Under the pieces are notes generated by a model. That model did not search any database. It worked only from the letters and a program-made list of their open reading frames with translations, and was not told the origin of the DNA. Shown one piece after another: positions 12,447 to 23,620 of a stretch of 64,000 bases of DNA. The stretch's first letter is position 1, and every line of letters begins with the position of its first letter. The stretch is from Megascapheus bottae (lineage: Eukaryota; Chordata; Mammalia; Rodentia; Geomyidae): positions 46,065,358 to 46,129,357 of the forward strand of contig JANJXV010000004.1 of assembly GCA_024803745.1 (NCBI GenBank), in the 5' to 3' direction. Made by a program: the position numbers and the translations under genes.

Positions 12447-13216
12447 AAGAATGATCAATGAACCAGAAATTCCACTCCTTGATATTTACCCAATCATCCG
12501 CAAACAAGGACATACTAAAGCCACTATCACAAAGATGTTCATTGCAGCACTATTTACCATAGCAAAGATATGGAACCAACCCAGATGCCCCTCTTTAGAT
12601 GATTGGATCAAGAAGACGTGGTATTTATACACAATGGAATTCCACGCTGCCATCATAAAGAATGACATCACCCCATTTGTAAGGAAATGGAAAGACTTGG
12701 AAAAAAATCATATTAAGTGAAGTAAATAAGCCAGACCCAAAGGAACATACCCTCAATGATTTACCTCATTTGCAATAATTAGTACTCACCTAGGACTCTC
12801 CTAGCAGAGGATTACAATAGTTCAAAACCTAGATACATAAAGCCATATAGGATGAGGCTAAAAAATAGGATCTCCAGGATATGAAAACAAGTGCTATATC
12901 TTGAGTGATTGTTTTTCTTAATGTACTATGTTATTTCTCATCTCTTTTGTTGCCCTTTGGTTAATCTCATATTGTCACTACATCTGACTTTGTTATCTGT
13001 CATATTATATATTTTTATTTGTTTATTTGAAATAGGAAAAGGAAGGGGAGAAACAAAATGATTAGGAGGGGGTGGGGTGAAGGAAAAGGGAACAAAAATA
13101 TGAGAAGGGTATCAATGTATAAGAAGGAATGCATCTACTATCTGGAGAATAAAACTGTAACCCCTCTATACATTACAATAAAAAATAAAAATAAAAAGAG
13201 AAAAAAAGAATGATCA
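12447..13216 (+). mobile_element. 5'-truncated L1 with 11-bp TSD
   Basis: The element is 12458-13205, flanked by AAGAATGATCA at 12447-12457 and 13206-13216. It retains the last ~85 codons of ORF2 (MFIAALFTIAKIWNQPRCP, FVRKWKDLEKN, stop at 12718-12720), the whole 3' UTR with GGAGGGGGTGGGGTG at about 13065, AATAAAA motifs and an A-rich tail. The truncated ORF2 piece lacks the endonuclease and reverse transcriptase, so it is not autonomous. Confidence 0.93.
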
Positions 13217-13508
13217 GGCATACATAGCTGATACTAAAATACACGGTTTTAGTGCAGGTTTGAGTGTAAACAGGAACATAAGCAATTTGCAAATGCTTTT
13301 CATACACTAATATCTCACTTAATCCTGATCTTTCACTTTTTGTGCACATTTGATTGGCAGGAATAGATTCTCCTAAGTTTTGTTAAATGAGATTAGATAG
13401 TTCTCTTGCAAAAGAGCATTTCTAATCTGCTTTTTCCTTTGATAAAAAGCAATCTTTTTTCAAACCAATGTCTTTCCATCTCATACATGATAATCATTAT
13501 GTGTTTAT
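13217..13508. other. Spacer with possible MIR scrap
   Basis: CACTAATATCTCACTTAATCC near 13305 resembles the reversed MIR core, but it is too short to be sure. Nothing else is recognised. Confidence 0.3.
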
Positions 13509-15248
13509 AAAAGCTGGTACTTTTCATTCTTTAAAGAAATAGAAGGGCAATCCAAAATTTCATATGGAATAATAAAAGACCCGTATAGCAAAATCAATTC
13601 TTAGCAGAAAGAACAGCATATAAGAAATTTTAATACCAAACTTTAGACTCTATTAAAGAGCTATAGTGACCCAAACAGCTTGGTACTGGCACAAGAACAG
13701 GCCTGAAGACCAATGGAATAGAACTGAGGACCCAGATATTAAACCACAGACCTATGGTCACCGAATCGTTGATAAGGGAACCAAAAAAATAGAATGAAAG
13801 AAAGACAGCCTCTTCAACAAGTGGTGCTGGCAGAAAACTAAAGTTGGATCCTTCCTTGTCACCCAGCACCAGGATTAATTCCAAATGGATCAAAGACCTT
13901 GAGGTAAAAGCAGATACCCTGAAAACTTTACAAGAAGGAATAGGAGATACACTAGGTCTTGTTGGCACAGGTTAATAAAGACCCAGAAACACAACAAATT
14001 AAACAAACTTTGGACAAATGGGACTGCATTAAACTGTAGAGCTTCTATATGGCAAAGGACATAGCTAGCAAATCAACTAGAAAGCCTACAGAGTTGGAGA
14101 AGATTTTCACTAACCCTACAATGGACAAAGACCTCATATCTAAAATATATCAACAGCTCAAAAAATTGAATCACTTCAAAACTAATCTCCAAAGAAACAA
14201 CCATCCCATTAAAAGATGGGCCAAAGACTTTAAGAGAGTCTTATTGGAAGAAGAAATTAAAATGGCCTATAGACACATTAAAAGATGCTCGACATCTCTG
14301 GCCATAAAAGAAATGCAAATCAAAACAACTCTAAGATACCACCTCACTCCAGTTAGAATGGCCAGGATCAAGAAAACTAATAACAGATGCTGGAGGGGAT
14401 GTGGCCAGGAGGGATCACTACCACACTGTTGGTGGGAGTGCAAACTCGTTCAACCACTATGGAAAGCAGTATGGCAGTTCCTCAAACCACCTCCCCTATG
14501 ACCCAGCAATTCCACTTCTTGGCATTTACCCAATGGTCCAGAAACAAGGACATACTAAATCCACTAGCGCAACGATGTTCATTGCAGCACTATTTACCAT
14601 AGCAGAGATGTGGAACCAACCCAGATGCCCCTCAGTTGATGAGTGGATCAACAAGATGTGGTATTTATACACAATGGAATTCTATTCTGCCATCAGAGAG
14701 AATTACGCTGCCCCATTTGTAAGGAAATGGAAACACTTAGAAAAAAATCATATTAGGTGAAGTAAGCCAGACACAAAGGAACATAGGCTCAATGGTTTCC
14801 CTCATTTGTCATAATCAGCAGAAACTTTGCGCTTTCCTAGCAGAGATTTACAATGGAACCTAGATTCATAAGGCCATATAGAATGATGCTAAATGAAAGG
14901 ACCTCCAGGATATAGAAAGAAAAGCAGTATAATGGGTGATTGTTGTCCTTAATGTACTATGTTATCTCTCATCTCTTTTGCTGTCCTTGGGTATCTCATA
15001 TTGTTACAGTATTGCACCTGGTTATCTGATATATTGTATATATGCTTATTTGGTTATTTTAAATCAGATAGGGAAGGGAGGAAAACAAGATGAGGAGCGG
15101 GGATGGGGGAGGGAAATAGGGACCAAGACATGAGAAAGGGTATCAATGTATGTGAAGTAATGCATTTTCTATCTGGTGAATATAATATAACCCTTCTATT
15201 AATCACAATAAAAATATATCGAAAAAATTTTAAAAAGCTGGTACTTTT
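13509..15248 (+). mobile_element. 5'-truncated L1, 1.7 kb, with 16-bp TSD
   Basis: AAAAGCTGGTACTTTT at 13509-13524 and again at 15233-15248 brackets L1 13525-15232. The 5' edge falls inside ORF2 after the reverse transcriptase. The rest of ORF2, the 3' UTR (GGAGCGGGGATGGGGGAGGG near 15093) and AATAAAAATATA close the element. It is the same family as the copies at 28.8 and 61.1 kb. Confidence 0.95.
13560..14760 (+). pseudogene. L1 ORF2 C-terminal remnant
   Basis: Two overlapping frames hold the ORF2 tail. The first (14049-14501) includes [31 protein letters not shown] and the cysteine-rich [19 protein letters not shown]. The second (14401-14760) includes DPAIPLLGIYP and MFIAALFTIAEMWNQPRCP. 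A short deletion/replacement near 14489-14494, where the consensus CTCAAAAGACTAAACATAG.. has become CTCAAACCAC.., shifts the frame. Upstream pieces at 13630-13970 are in broken frames. No catalytic domain survives. Confidence 0.9.
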
Positions 15249-15299
15249 ATTTCCTGCAATTATTTGCTTCTTGATTTCAAAGTATAACTGTCATCTGTG

Positions 15300-15666
15300 C
15301 TGTATGTAATTGGTCAACATTTCCAGGGTATGAGCCCTTACCCTACCCCTGTGGAAACTGTTTCAATGACAGAATTTTTTGTACCTTCCTTAAACCACTC
15401 CCCTAAAAGCCAATCACAGCCTTGGAATCCAATTTCTTGCTAGAAAGGAAGGACAGCACCACTCCTTGTGTTAGAATAGAAACTATGTAGCCTGGTTCTG
15501 CATGCTGTGCCTGCTTAACTCTGGGTAGGGTGGCTATGCACTATTCTGCACAGAGGTATATTGCCTTGGTGAGGTTTCCCTTATCACTTGTGTATCCAAC
15601 TTTCTGAGACCCAGAGGTTAATTTCTGGAGTGTCTCATTCTGACACTGGGGAGTCATATGCTTCCA
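15300..15666 (+). mobile_element. ERV class I (gammaretrovirus-like) 5' LTR, decayed
   Basis: This lies directly upstream of a retroviral primer binding site. It carries a CCAAT-type promoter phrase (AAAAGCCAATCACAGCC at about 15405), a region aligning with an R/U5 pattern (GTGTATCCAACTTTCTGAG near 15591) and a likely end CTTCCA at 15661-15666. The 5' edge is uncertain; TG at 15327 or 15351 are alternatives. No second LTR is seen in the window. It is an old, inactive relic. Confidence 0.6.
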
Positions 15667-15671
15667 CCAAC

Positions 15672-15689
15672 TGGGGGCTCATCTGGGAT
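15672..15689 (+). other. Proline-type primer binding site of the ERV
   Basis: TGGGGGCTCATCTGGGAT differs from the standard tRNA-Pro site by two bases. Both are CpG positions changed to CpA or TpG, as expected from methylation decay. It stands five bases after the LTR end, the usual spacing. CAGGGACCAC follows at about 15736-15745, as in gammaretroviral leaders. Confidence 0.7.
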
Positions 15690-16190
15690 CTTATTCCATA
15701 TAGGAACAATGGTGGGTACCTACTTCAGGGACCACACATCCTGCTGTCCAGTTATAGCAGTTCTAAGGTTGGGCCAGGGCCAGTGACTTTCTAGATCAGT
15801 GAATACATGTGCACTCTGAGAGATTTTAACCTGCATGAGTAAAAGAGCTCAAAAACCAGGAACCACAGGCTTAGCCATCTATGGATCTTTCAAAGCCAGC
15901 CATTGACCACTAGCTTCTACCTTTCCAGGCCAGAGTCTCCTGATCCTGTTCTTGGATCCACAGTCTCTTGTCTGCCTGGCCACTGTGGCTACTGCTGTCC
16001 ACCAGCTTCAGCTTGGTGTTGGAAGGCAGCTGTCTAGTTGTTCCAGGATATAGAAGATGTGCACAGCCAGGGAGCCTGCACCCTCCATGTCATGCTTGGT
16101 GGTGGTTGTGTGACCCCACTAAGTGGTTATGGAGGTGGTGGGTAGAGGGGACCTAGCAGCAAAGCACACCTTTGCAAAGCAAAATCCTTG
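15690..16190 (+). mobile_element. Probable ERV leader/internal remnant
   Basis: This continues from the primer site with GC-richer DNA than its surroundings. No gag, pol or env reading frame can be recognised, and the right edge is arbitrary. Confidence 0.35.
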
Positions 16191-16941
16191 CCTGCGAAAT
16201 AATGGAATCTTAAGCATTTTTTATTGTTTTTCAATTTTTAAATCTAAAATAATGTCATGAAAAATATGGGTGAGAAAATTCTCTATTAAAGCTACCAAGA
16301 TGTTCATCAAAGCTAAGTCAACACACAGGCATTTGACAGGGATGTGCATAGACCTCTCTCAAAAGACCAAAAGGTTAGGAAGACTTTCTGGGTCAAATCA
16401 ATGTTTAAAGGATAACAAATATGTAGAGGTTAGACTAATTCAAACTAGTAAAGGATTTCTTCTTAAAAGGAAATTCTAGCTTAATTTCCAATCCAAGGAA
16501 ACTAAATTCTCACTTGATATGTTTACTATTAAAATGTATTCTCTTGGATAGTATTGGCAGAAACTCCTCATTAATATTTATTTATAGAACTTTAATCTGT
16601 TTCATGGCTCAGTAGAGAATTAATATTTAGCAAATATGTGATCAGCTTCTTTTTTGTCTTATGCCCCAAATTCATCCAAGTCCTTCCTATCCGAGACTGA
16701 TCTTTATTTTGAGTTTAATAATGAACATGTATTTTATTCCACACTATGGTAAAACTCTTTTGCATAGGCTGGCTCTCCTCCCCCAAAGTGAAGTCACATT
16801 AAAATAGAATGCTTAGTAGCTCAGGACACAAGGCTAGCTAAAAGAAATTTGACCTCCAGTTTATGGGTATAGTGTGGTAAGTTTATCCATTGAACTGCTG
16901 ATCTTAAATATTAAGAACAATTTAGAAAAGGCCTAAAAGCA
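16191..16941. other. Single-copy stretch, nothing recognised
   Basis: No gene or repeat signature is seen. Confidence 0.4.
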
Positions 16942-17168
16942 AGCCAGGTGCTGGTGGCTCATGCCTCTAATCTTACCTGCTCAGGAGACTGAGATCTGAG
17001 GATTACTGTCCAAAGCCAGCTTGGGCAAGACACTGGGGACTCTTACCTTCTTTTAACCATTAAAGGAGGAGGAAATGGAGCTGTATCTCAAGTGGCAGAA
17101 AAATGACCTTGAGCATAAAACCTCAGGGACAGAAACCAGTTACTAAGTTCAAGCTTCAGGACCAGTTC
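16942..17168 (+). mobile_element. B1-Geo dimeric SINE
   Basis: AGCCAGGTGCTGGTGGCTC and GAGACTGAGATCTGAGG mark the B1 half. GGAGCTGTATCTCAAGTGG and TTCAAGCTTCAGGACCAG mark the Geo half. Moderately diverged. Confidence 0.88.
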
Positions 17169-17990
17169 TCATATGTGTACACATGAATGCATAGCCTCAA
17201 AACATCTAGCTTCAGATCTGATGGTGATGAGGAATTAATTGTAGTAATCTGAGAGACTACTGGTTTGATGAGTGTCTTTTAATCAAGAATCCAAAAGTGA
17301 CTTCAAAATTGAAGCGTGTCTTAATCCGACTGATGTGTCCTCTTGGAAAATGGTTCACAAATAATTTGGAAAAGGTCTATCCATAAAGTAGATAATATGG
17401 TAACATTATCTTCCCCGGGGAACATTTTAAACAGCAGATTAGATCACAAATGTTCATGTTAACCTCTCCAGGTAGAGTTAGAATCCCATCCAAATGGCTG
17501 GCTGCATAGAAGACTGCCATAAGCTTTTCATCACTGTCACAGAGTTTCAAGCTTTTTCTTATTAAAGAATTAAAAATAAGTTTGTCTATTTGAATGACAC
17601 AAATGGCTCAGGATATATTTAGAATTCTGCAGAAGAAGACATAGTTCTTGGGTCACTTTCTGTATCTAGAAGCTGACCAAGACATTAATTAAGTCTTTAG
17701 TCTTTACAGTTACCTGAGATGCATGGGACTGGTAAGGTGAGAATAGATTCAGCACTGGTGGACCCCCAGGAGTGCTTTTATTATCTCTGATTTCAATAGC
17801 CATAAAATTCCAGTCATAGAATATGTTTGAATCACAGTGACGAAAGTGTAACTGACTCAAGGCAGGTACAGAGTTTTCTTACACGTCTCCCTGAATCCAA
17901 CTCTCTCTTTTACTTTTGTCTGTTTGTATACTCTCTTAAATTGCAGATGGCTTTTAAAATCAGCTATATTTTGTGTTTTCAAACTCACGT
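17169..17990. other. Single-copy stretch, nothing recognised
   Basis: No coding or transposon signature is seen. Confidence 0.4.
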
Positions 17991-18078
17991 CCCTCCCTTC
18001 CTTCCTTCCTTCCTTCCTTCTTCCTTCCTTCCTTCCTTCCTTCCTTCCTTCCTTCCTTCCTTCCTTCCTTCCTTCCTT
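17991..18078. repeat. (TTCC)n tetranucleotide array
   Basis: About 21 TTCC units with one CTT interruption. In SINE orientation this is a (GGAA)n tail on the adjacent minus-strand SINE. Confidence 0.95.
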
Positions 18079-18264
18079 TTTGCCAGTCCCCAGGGCTTGT
18101 ACTCTGGGCTTGAGCACTGTTCTTGGGCTTTCTCTAGTCTAGAGCTCTACCACTTGAGCCACAGCACCATTCCTGGCTTTTTCTGTGTATGTGGTACCAA
18201 GGAATTGAACCCGGTCTTCATGCATGCTAGGCAAGCACTCTACCAGTAGGCCAAATTCCTGGCC
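18079..18264 (-). mobile_element. IDL-Geo SINE
   Basis: On plus: TTTTTGCCAGTCCCCAGGGC, CTCTACCACTTGAGCCACAG (right half), GGTACCAAGGAATTGAACCC and CATGCTAGGCAAGCACTC (left half), ending at CCTGGCC. Confidence 0.92.
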
Positions 18265-19133
18265 CATGGTTTTCTTTTTATTATTATTATTGTGATTATA
18301 GAAAGGTTACATTATATTCACCAGATAGAAGGTGCATAACTTCACAAACATTGATACCCTTTCTTACGACATGGTCCCCATTTCCCTCCCACCCTCTCCC
18401 TGCTTACATTGATTTCCCCTCTTCCCTATCCAATTTCAAATAGCCAATTAAGCACATATAAAATATATCAGATAACAAGGTGAAATATTGTAACAATATG
18501 AGATAACCAAGGGATGGGAAAAGAGATGAGAGATAACATAGAACATTGAGGACCACAGTCACTCATTATATGGCTTTTGTTTCCTTATCCTGGAGGTCCT
18601 TACATTTAGTGTCATACTATTTGGCCTAATTTTGTTCTATTGTAATTCTCTGCTAGGAGAGCCCAAGGTTTCTACTGATTATGACAAATGAGGGAGAGTA
18701 TTGGGCCTATGTTCCTTTGAGTCTGGCTTATTTCACTTAATATGTTTTTTTCTAAGTCTTTCCATTTCCTTACAAATGGGGTGATGTCGTTCTTTCTGAC
18801 AGCAGCATAGAATTCCATTGTGTACAAATACCACATCTTGTTGATCCACTCATCAACTGAGGGGCATCTGGGTTGGTTCCACATCTTTGCTATGGTAAAT
18901 ACTGCTGCAATGAACATCATTGTGCTAGTGGATTTAGTATGCCCTGTTTCTTGACCATTGCTGGTCATAGGGGAGCTCTATGCTTAGTCTTTTGAGGAAC
19001 TGCCATGCTGCTTTCCATAGTGGTTGAACGAGTTTGCACTCCCACCAACAGTGTAGTAGTGATCCCTCCTGGCCACATCCCCTCCAGCATCTGTTGTTAT
19101 TAGTTTTCTTGATCCTGATGGCCCATGTTTTTC
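18261..19133 (-). mobile_element. 5'-truncated L1, antisense, at the SINE head
   Basis: GGCCCATGGTTTTC at 18261-18274 and GGCCCATGTTTTTC at 19120-19133 form a 14-bp duplication with one mismatch around L1 18275-19119. The left copy begins within the terminal GGCC of the preceding SINE, so L1 landed at the SINE 5' edge after the SINE was there. The minus strand keeps the ORF2 tail (MFIAAVFTIAKMWNQPRCP, FVRKWKDLEKN) and 3' UTR. Confidence 0.88.
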
Positions 19134-19195
19134 ATTTCTTCCTGCACAGATATTAGCTTTGATTGTTTATGTGCTTCACAATTACATGGAACTGT

Positions 19196-19423
19196 AGCCA
19201 GGCACAGGTGGCTTGAATTTGTAATCCTAGCTACTCAAGAGGCTGACATCAGAGGATCGTAGTCGAAAGACAGCCCAGGCAGGAAAACCTGTAAGACTCT
19301 CATCTCTAATTAAGCTCCAGAAAGAGCTAAAAGTGGAGCTGTGACTCAACTAGAGTGCTAGCTTTGAGCAAAAAGAACTCAGGGACAGCACCTTGGCAAT
19401 GAGTTTAAGCTGCAAGATCAACA
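19196..19423 (+). mobile_element. B1-Geo dimeric SINE
   Basis: GTAATCCTAGCTACTCAAGA and GGAGCTGTGACTCAACTAG, then TGAGTTTAAGCTGCAAGATC. Both monomers are present, with about one change in seven bases. Confidence 0.88.
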
Positions 19424-19544
19424 CAAACATTTTTATGTAGAATTATTATTGACAACAGTTTTTATGATAGGTCAAGGGTGGTCTCCTTACTTTAATATTT
19501 CTAAAAATTTGGATAACCTATGCATCATAAGATTATTAAATTCT

Positions 19545-19660
19545 GTAGATGGTGGCACATGTTTGTAATCCTAGCAATTTGGAGACTGAAGCAGAAGGAT
19601 AAAAAGTTTGAAGCTAGTTGCACTACATAGCATAACTCAGTTTCAGATGACAATAACAAA
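19545..19660 (+). mobile_element. B1 monomer, diverged
   Basis: GGTGGCACATGTTTGTAATC, CTAGCAATTTGGAGACTGAA and AAGTTTGAAGCTAGTTGCAC follow a B1/7SL SINE without a Geo half. Confidence 0.75.
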
Positions 19661-20230
19661 GATTATCATGGGATTTCTCTTACCATTAAAGCATTTCATG
19701 GTGAGTAGTTTTCGGTAGATGTCAGATGGTCTGATTATTACTTTAGTCATTGTATTCTGGGAATATAAACATGGAATGTTGGAATCGGTTTGGTAAAATG
19801 CAAGTATAGCCTCTCATAAACATCTTTTTTGTCATTGTGCTTATAGTCTGTTAATAACTAGTTCAGATAACTGTCTGGCCTAACCCTTAGGGTGCTCTGT
19901 AGGGGCCAACCATCTACTGCTAAAGCATTGATTCTCCCACTGGCATGTTGATATGAATCCATAAAACTTCTTGAAGGTAATGATACTGGTTTTTAGTCCT
20001 GAAAATTTATGGGACTGCACGTAAGTAAGATATCAACTTTTGAACCTATATTCATTCATGTATGGATTTTTAACTCAGCTTGCGCTTAAAAGTGAATATC
20101 ACTAGATAACCTGAAATATTGACTGAATCTAAATGACAGGTTCTCAGGAAGTGATATAAGGCTCATTTCTCTGCACCAACTGTGAAATGAACTGGGAATC
20201 TTGAGAATAAGGGAACTTTAATCACAATAA
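19661..20230. other. Single-copy stretch, nothing recognised
   Basis: No signature is seen. Confidence 0.4.
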
Positions 20231-20234
20231 TAAT

Positions 20235-20465
20235 ACCTACTAACATTTATTGGACCAATTAAAGGCTAGCTATTAATGTTCAAACATTCATCTGGCTTTG
20301 GATATATGTGTGTATGTGCATATATTATAATTTGGTTTTACAGATAAGAAAATAATATTGGTGGAAGTCAAGAAATTTGTCCAAATTCAAAGAACTTTGC
20401 CTTTACAACCAGACAGCTGGATCCCAGAACACATGTTCTTTGCCCTTCTGTCTTAATAGCTTGGC
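20235..20465 (-). mobile_element. MIR, antisense
   Basis: On plus: CCTACTAACATTTATTGGAC, TTTTACAGATAAGAAAATAA, CAGACAGCTGGATCCCAGAA. This is the order expected of a reversed MIR (polyadenylation end, core, tRNA-like head). Confidence 0.7.
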
Positions 20466-20827
20466 TCTTTTGTGAAGTAGGTTCTGAGCTCCCTTGAATC
20501 CCCAGAGAGCAACACATTCAACTTAAAACAAGGATGTATTTATTTTTTGTCCTTCGCCTAGGCTGAGACTTCTTACTAGAAGCATAGTAGGTCCTTTCTC
20601 TTTTGAATTATAAGGCGGGTCAGGATTTTTGAACACACTTGCAAACAAAGCCAGAACAGGCTGCCAGTAGTGTTGTTAGAAACAAACTCAATTTGGTGAG
20701 GGCATTAACATTATACAGAGCTATGTATTCTAAACTTGGTAGCATTTTAGAAATTCTATAGTATTCCATGTTCCCTGTACTTAGTTTTTCTTTTTTTTAA
20801 ATTTTCCTATCATTTCAAAAATTATCA
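20466..20827. other. Single-copy stretch, nothing recognised
   Basis: No signature apart from a T-run near 20790. Confidence 0.4.
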
Positions 20828-21168
20828 AGGGTCTAGGATATGGAAACAAGAGCTTTATCTTGAATGTTGTTCTTAATGTACAATGTTATTTCTCTTCTCC
20901 TTTGTTGCCCTTTGGTTAATCTCATATTGTCACCGTATCTGACTTTGTTACCTGGTATATTGTATATACGTTTATTTGTTTATTTGAAATATGAAAGGGA
21001 AGGGGGGAAAATAAGATAATTGGGAGGGGGTGGGAAGGAAGTGAATGGGGACAAAAACATAAGAAAGGCTATCAATGTGTGAGAAGTAATGCACCCACTA
21101 TCTGGTGAATGTAGCTGTAACTCCTCTATACATTACCTCGACAATAAAAAAATAAAATGAAAAAAAGA
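20828..21168 (+). mobile_element. L1 3' UTR fragment
   Basis: Only the 3' UTR is present: GGATATGGAAACAAGAGC, CTCATATTGTCACCGTATC, the G-rich GGGAGGGGGTGGGAAGG and AATAAAAAAATAAAATG. A possible decayed TSD (TTTCAAAAATTATCAA against TTTTAAAAAGTTATGAA) flanks it. Confidence 0.88.
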
Positions 21169-22540
21169 ATGAGTGGAAATTTTAAAAAGTTATGAAAATT
21201 TAGAGGCAACAGGAAACTAAGGTGCTAGACATGGTGGACTTTATTTCTCAACCAGTTTTGCTGAAAAAGGAGAGGGTATGTATGTGTATAAATAGGAAGA
21301 ATTGACAAATGTTTTATTGATTGAGAAATACAAGATGCAAAATGATACCGTATAATTTTATTTATTCAAATATAAGCCCATAAAATGATACTACAGGGAA
21401 TTTGTAGATTCATATATGTATATAAGAAATTAGAAAAAATAAAAGATTTTTAGAGAGATACACAGGTATCTGATTTTAATCAAAATATTTCTGTGTAATA
21501 GAAAGAAACTGATGAACTTGAATTATGGAATGTGAGGATGTATTTAACTTTTTCATAGCTTAAGAATTTCATCAAAATAATAAAGACATGTTAAAAAGTA
21601 AACAAAATATAATCAATGAAAGACAACAGAGCCACAGAGAATTCCAAAAGACAGGATATAGAACACTGGTTTGATTTCAGCAATTGGCCCTTTTGTTCTT
21701 TGTAGATGACTCTATTTTAGCTTTAAAAATGTCTCTTGGAGTTTTGGTGTTTTTTATTTATTTGATTTCTTTTTTAATAGGAAAGGGTATTTTTTTGGAA
21801 GACTGAATGCAGGCCAGCTTTACTGATCATTTAAGTTTTTCCTCTAGACCCAGGAAAGTAAAGAACGTCAGTGCCATTCATGTTCTGTTTCAGTTTCCTG
21901 TGATTCTTGACCGCCTCTGTTCTCCCGAAGCTGATGGTACATCCTCACAGGGCTGTGTGCTGTGTGACAGTAAGTTCCCTGAGAGCAAGTGGACTCACAG
22001 ATGCCATAAGTTGTCCTGACTTTCTTTCACTTCAATGGATTTTTTTTCAGAAATCCTCTGCTGTTTCTATATGCATGCAAAATGCTTTGCCCTTTCATTT
22101 AAATCCCAAGGAAAGAACCAGCAGAATCTTAAGAAAGGTCAGGCTGGAAAAATTAGATATGGCATCAGAGAACAGTATGATCAAACAAACCATACAGAAT
22201 ATTACATTTTCATACCAGTGCTTAATCCAGTAGCATATGAGGAAAAATGGAGGGACTTTTTGGTACTCTTGTGTTTTTTGTTTTGTTTTTCCATTTCTTC
22301 TCAAAGAAGTAAAAAACGAAAAAAAGTAAAAAAAAAACCTTCCCCCCGCAAAGCAGCAAACACAACAAAAAAACTCCAAACAAGGACCCCCAAAGTGTGA
22401 GACTGGCCACGCGAGATTTCTTAAGTTATGCACACAGTGAGCTATTGTGAAAGAAGGAGCCATTTTGAGATACAGCCTATGACTTCTACTCTCAGTGTAG
22501 TAACCCAAGTGCAGTGTTCATAAAACTTGCAGAGCCTTGT
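21169..22540. other. Single-copy stretch with a possible splice-flanked exon
   Basis: No transposon is recognised. Positions 21848-21969 are bounded by TTTTTCCTCTAG and GTAAGT and stay open in one frame (see findings). A C/A-rich run near 22330-22390 is low complexity. The open frame at 22035-22400 is lysine-rich from that run. Confidence 0.35.

Positions 22541-22582
<42 letters not shown>
22541..22582. repeat. (CA)n microsatellite
   Basis: About 20 AC units, not attached to a recognisable SINE. Confidence 0.95.
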
Positions 22583-22584
<2 letters not shown>

Positions 22585-23324
22585 TTCTATCCAATATTTT
22601 CTATCCATTTGATGGCAATGAGATAGATAATTCTTTTGCAGTTATCAAACTGATAATTTTTGTGATCTTTGATGATCTTGGGTACCCAGAGTATAAAACT
22701 ATGCAAGGAAGGTACAATTCAGATCCAGCAGCACTCCTCATTTATCCTTTCTTGGGATAACCCTAAAGTAAGTAGACTGAAACAGTGATTAGCAAAATAT
22801 ATTCAGAGACCATATCTGGCACACCATGACTTTCATATTTACTTTAATATCCACTTTCATATGACTTGCAGATACAAATGCTTTTTACATTTTAACTGAT
22901 CCAGAGAAATAATACAAAGATTTATGCCACATGAAAAAAATTTGTCAAGTCCCAATTTTAGTAATTCCCAATAGAGTTTTTTTTTTTGTTGAAACCCAGC
23001 CATGCCCATTCATGAACATTTCTGTTTTCAAGCCCCAATGGAGGAGTGGAGTAGTTGTGAGGGAAACTTTATACAACCTTCAAAACTGAAAAAGGTATTT
23101 TCTATCCAGTCCTTTGCAGAATAAATTGTGAGAAATTAACCTTGAAGTAGAAGTTGTCACCGCAGAAAAGGCTTTGACACCCTCTTGCCAGACAGACTTA
23201 GCACTGTGAAGACTATTAGGTTGTCTAGGTGCCTCTGGAAACACAAGCTCTATAATGTTCTAAAATATTGTCTTCAGACTTAATTTAGGGAGACTCAGAC
23301 CTTCTAACCTATTTTATTTAATTA
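22583..23324. other. Single-copy stretch, nothing recognised
   Basis: No signature is seen. Confidence 0.4.
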
Positions 23325-23620
23325 AAAAAATAGAAATTTCTCAGAATAAGTAAAAATGGCTGAGAAATGTATGAAGAAATGCTTCTGCATCTATGGACAT
23401 AAAGGCAGTGAAAATCAAAATAATATTGAGATTCCATCTCACCCAAATAAAAATGGTCATTATCCAAAAGGAGATTCCTCAACAAACCATGTAGAATGAC
23501 ACTGTGGTTCAGTGATACCACTCTTGGGCATTTTCTCCAAATGATTACAAGTCAGGAAATAGTAAAGATGCAACACATTCATGTTCATCACTGCACTGTA
23601 GACCACAGCCAGTAGATTGA
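23325..23620 (+). mobile_element. Ancient L1 ORF2 fragment
   Basis: ATGTATGAAGAAATGCTTC, GCAGTGAAAATCAAAATAAT, ATTCCATCTCACCCAAATAA and CAACACATTCATGTTCATCAC follow the L1 ORF2 C-terminal DNA, heavily diverged. The downstream ACATGTATATATGTGCATA is low complexity. Confidence 0.75.

Noticed and set aside
15690..16190. Possible retroviral gene remnants after the primer site
   Set aside because: No gag, pol or env similarity could be recognised in any frame.
17827..18249. 140-codon plus frame rich in Leu-Pro-Ser-Phe
   Set aside because: It is translated from a (TTCC)n array plus an antisense SINE.
22035..22508. 121- and 137-codon frames on opposite strands
   Set aside because: The lysine-rich and phenylalanine-rich parts come from an A-rich run; there is no domain or splice context.
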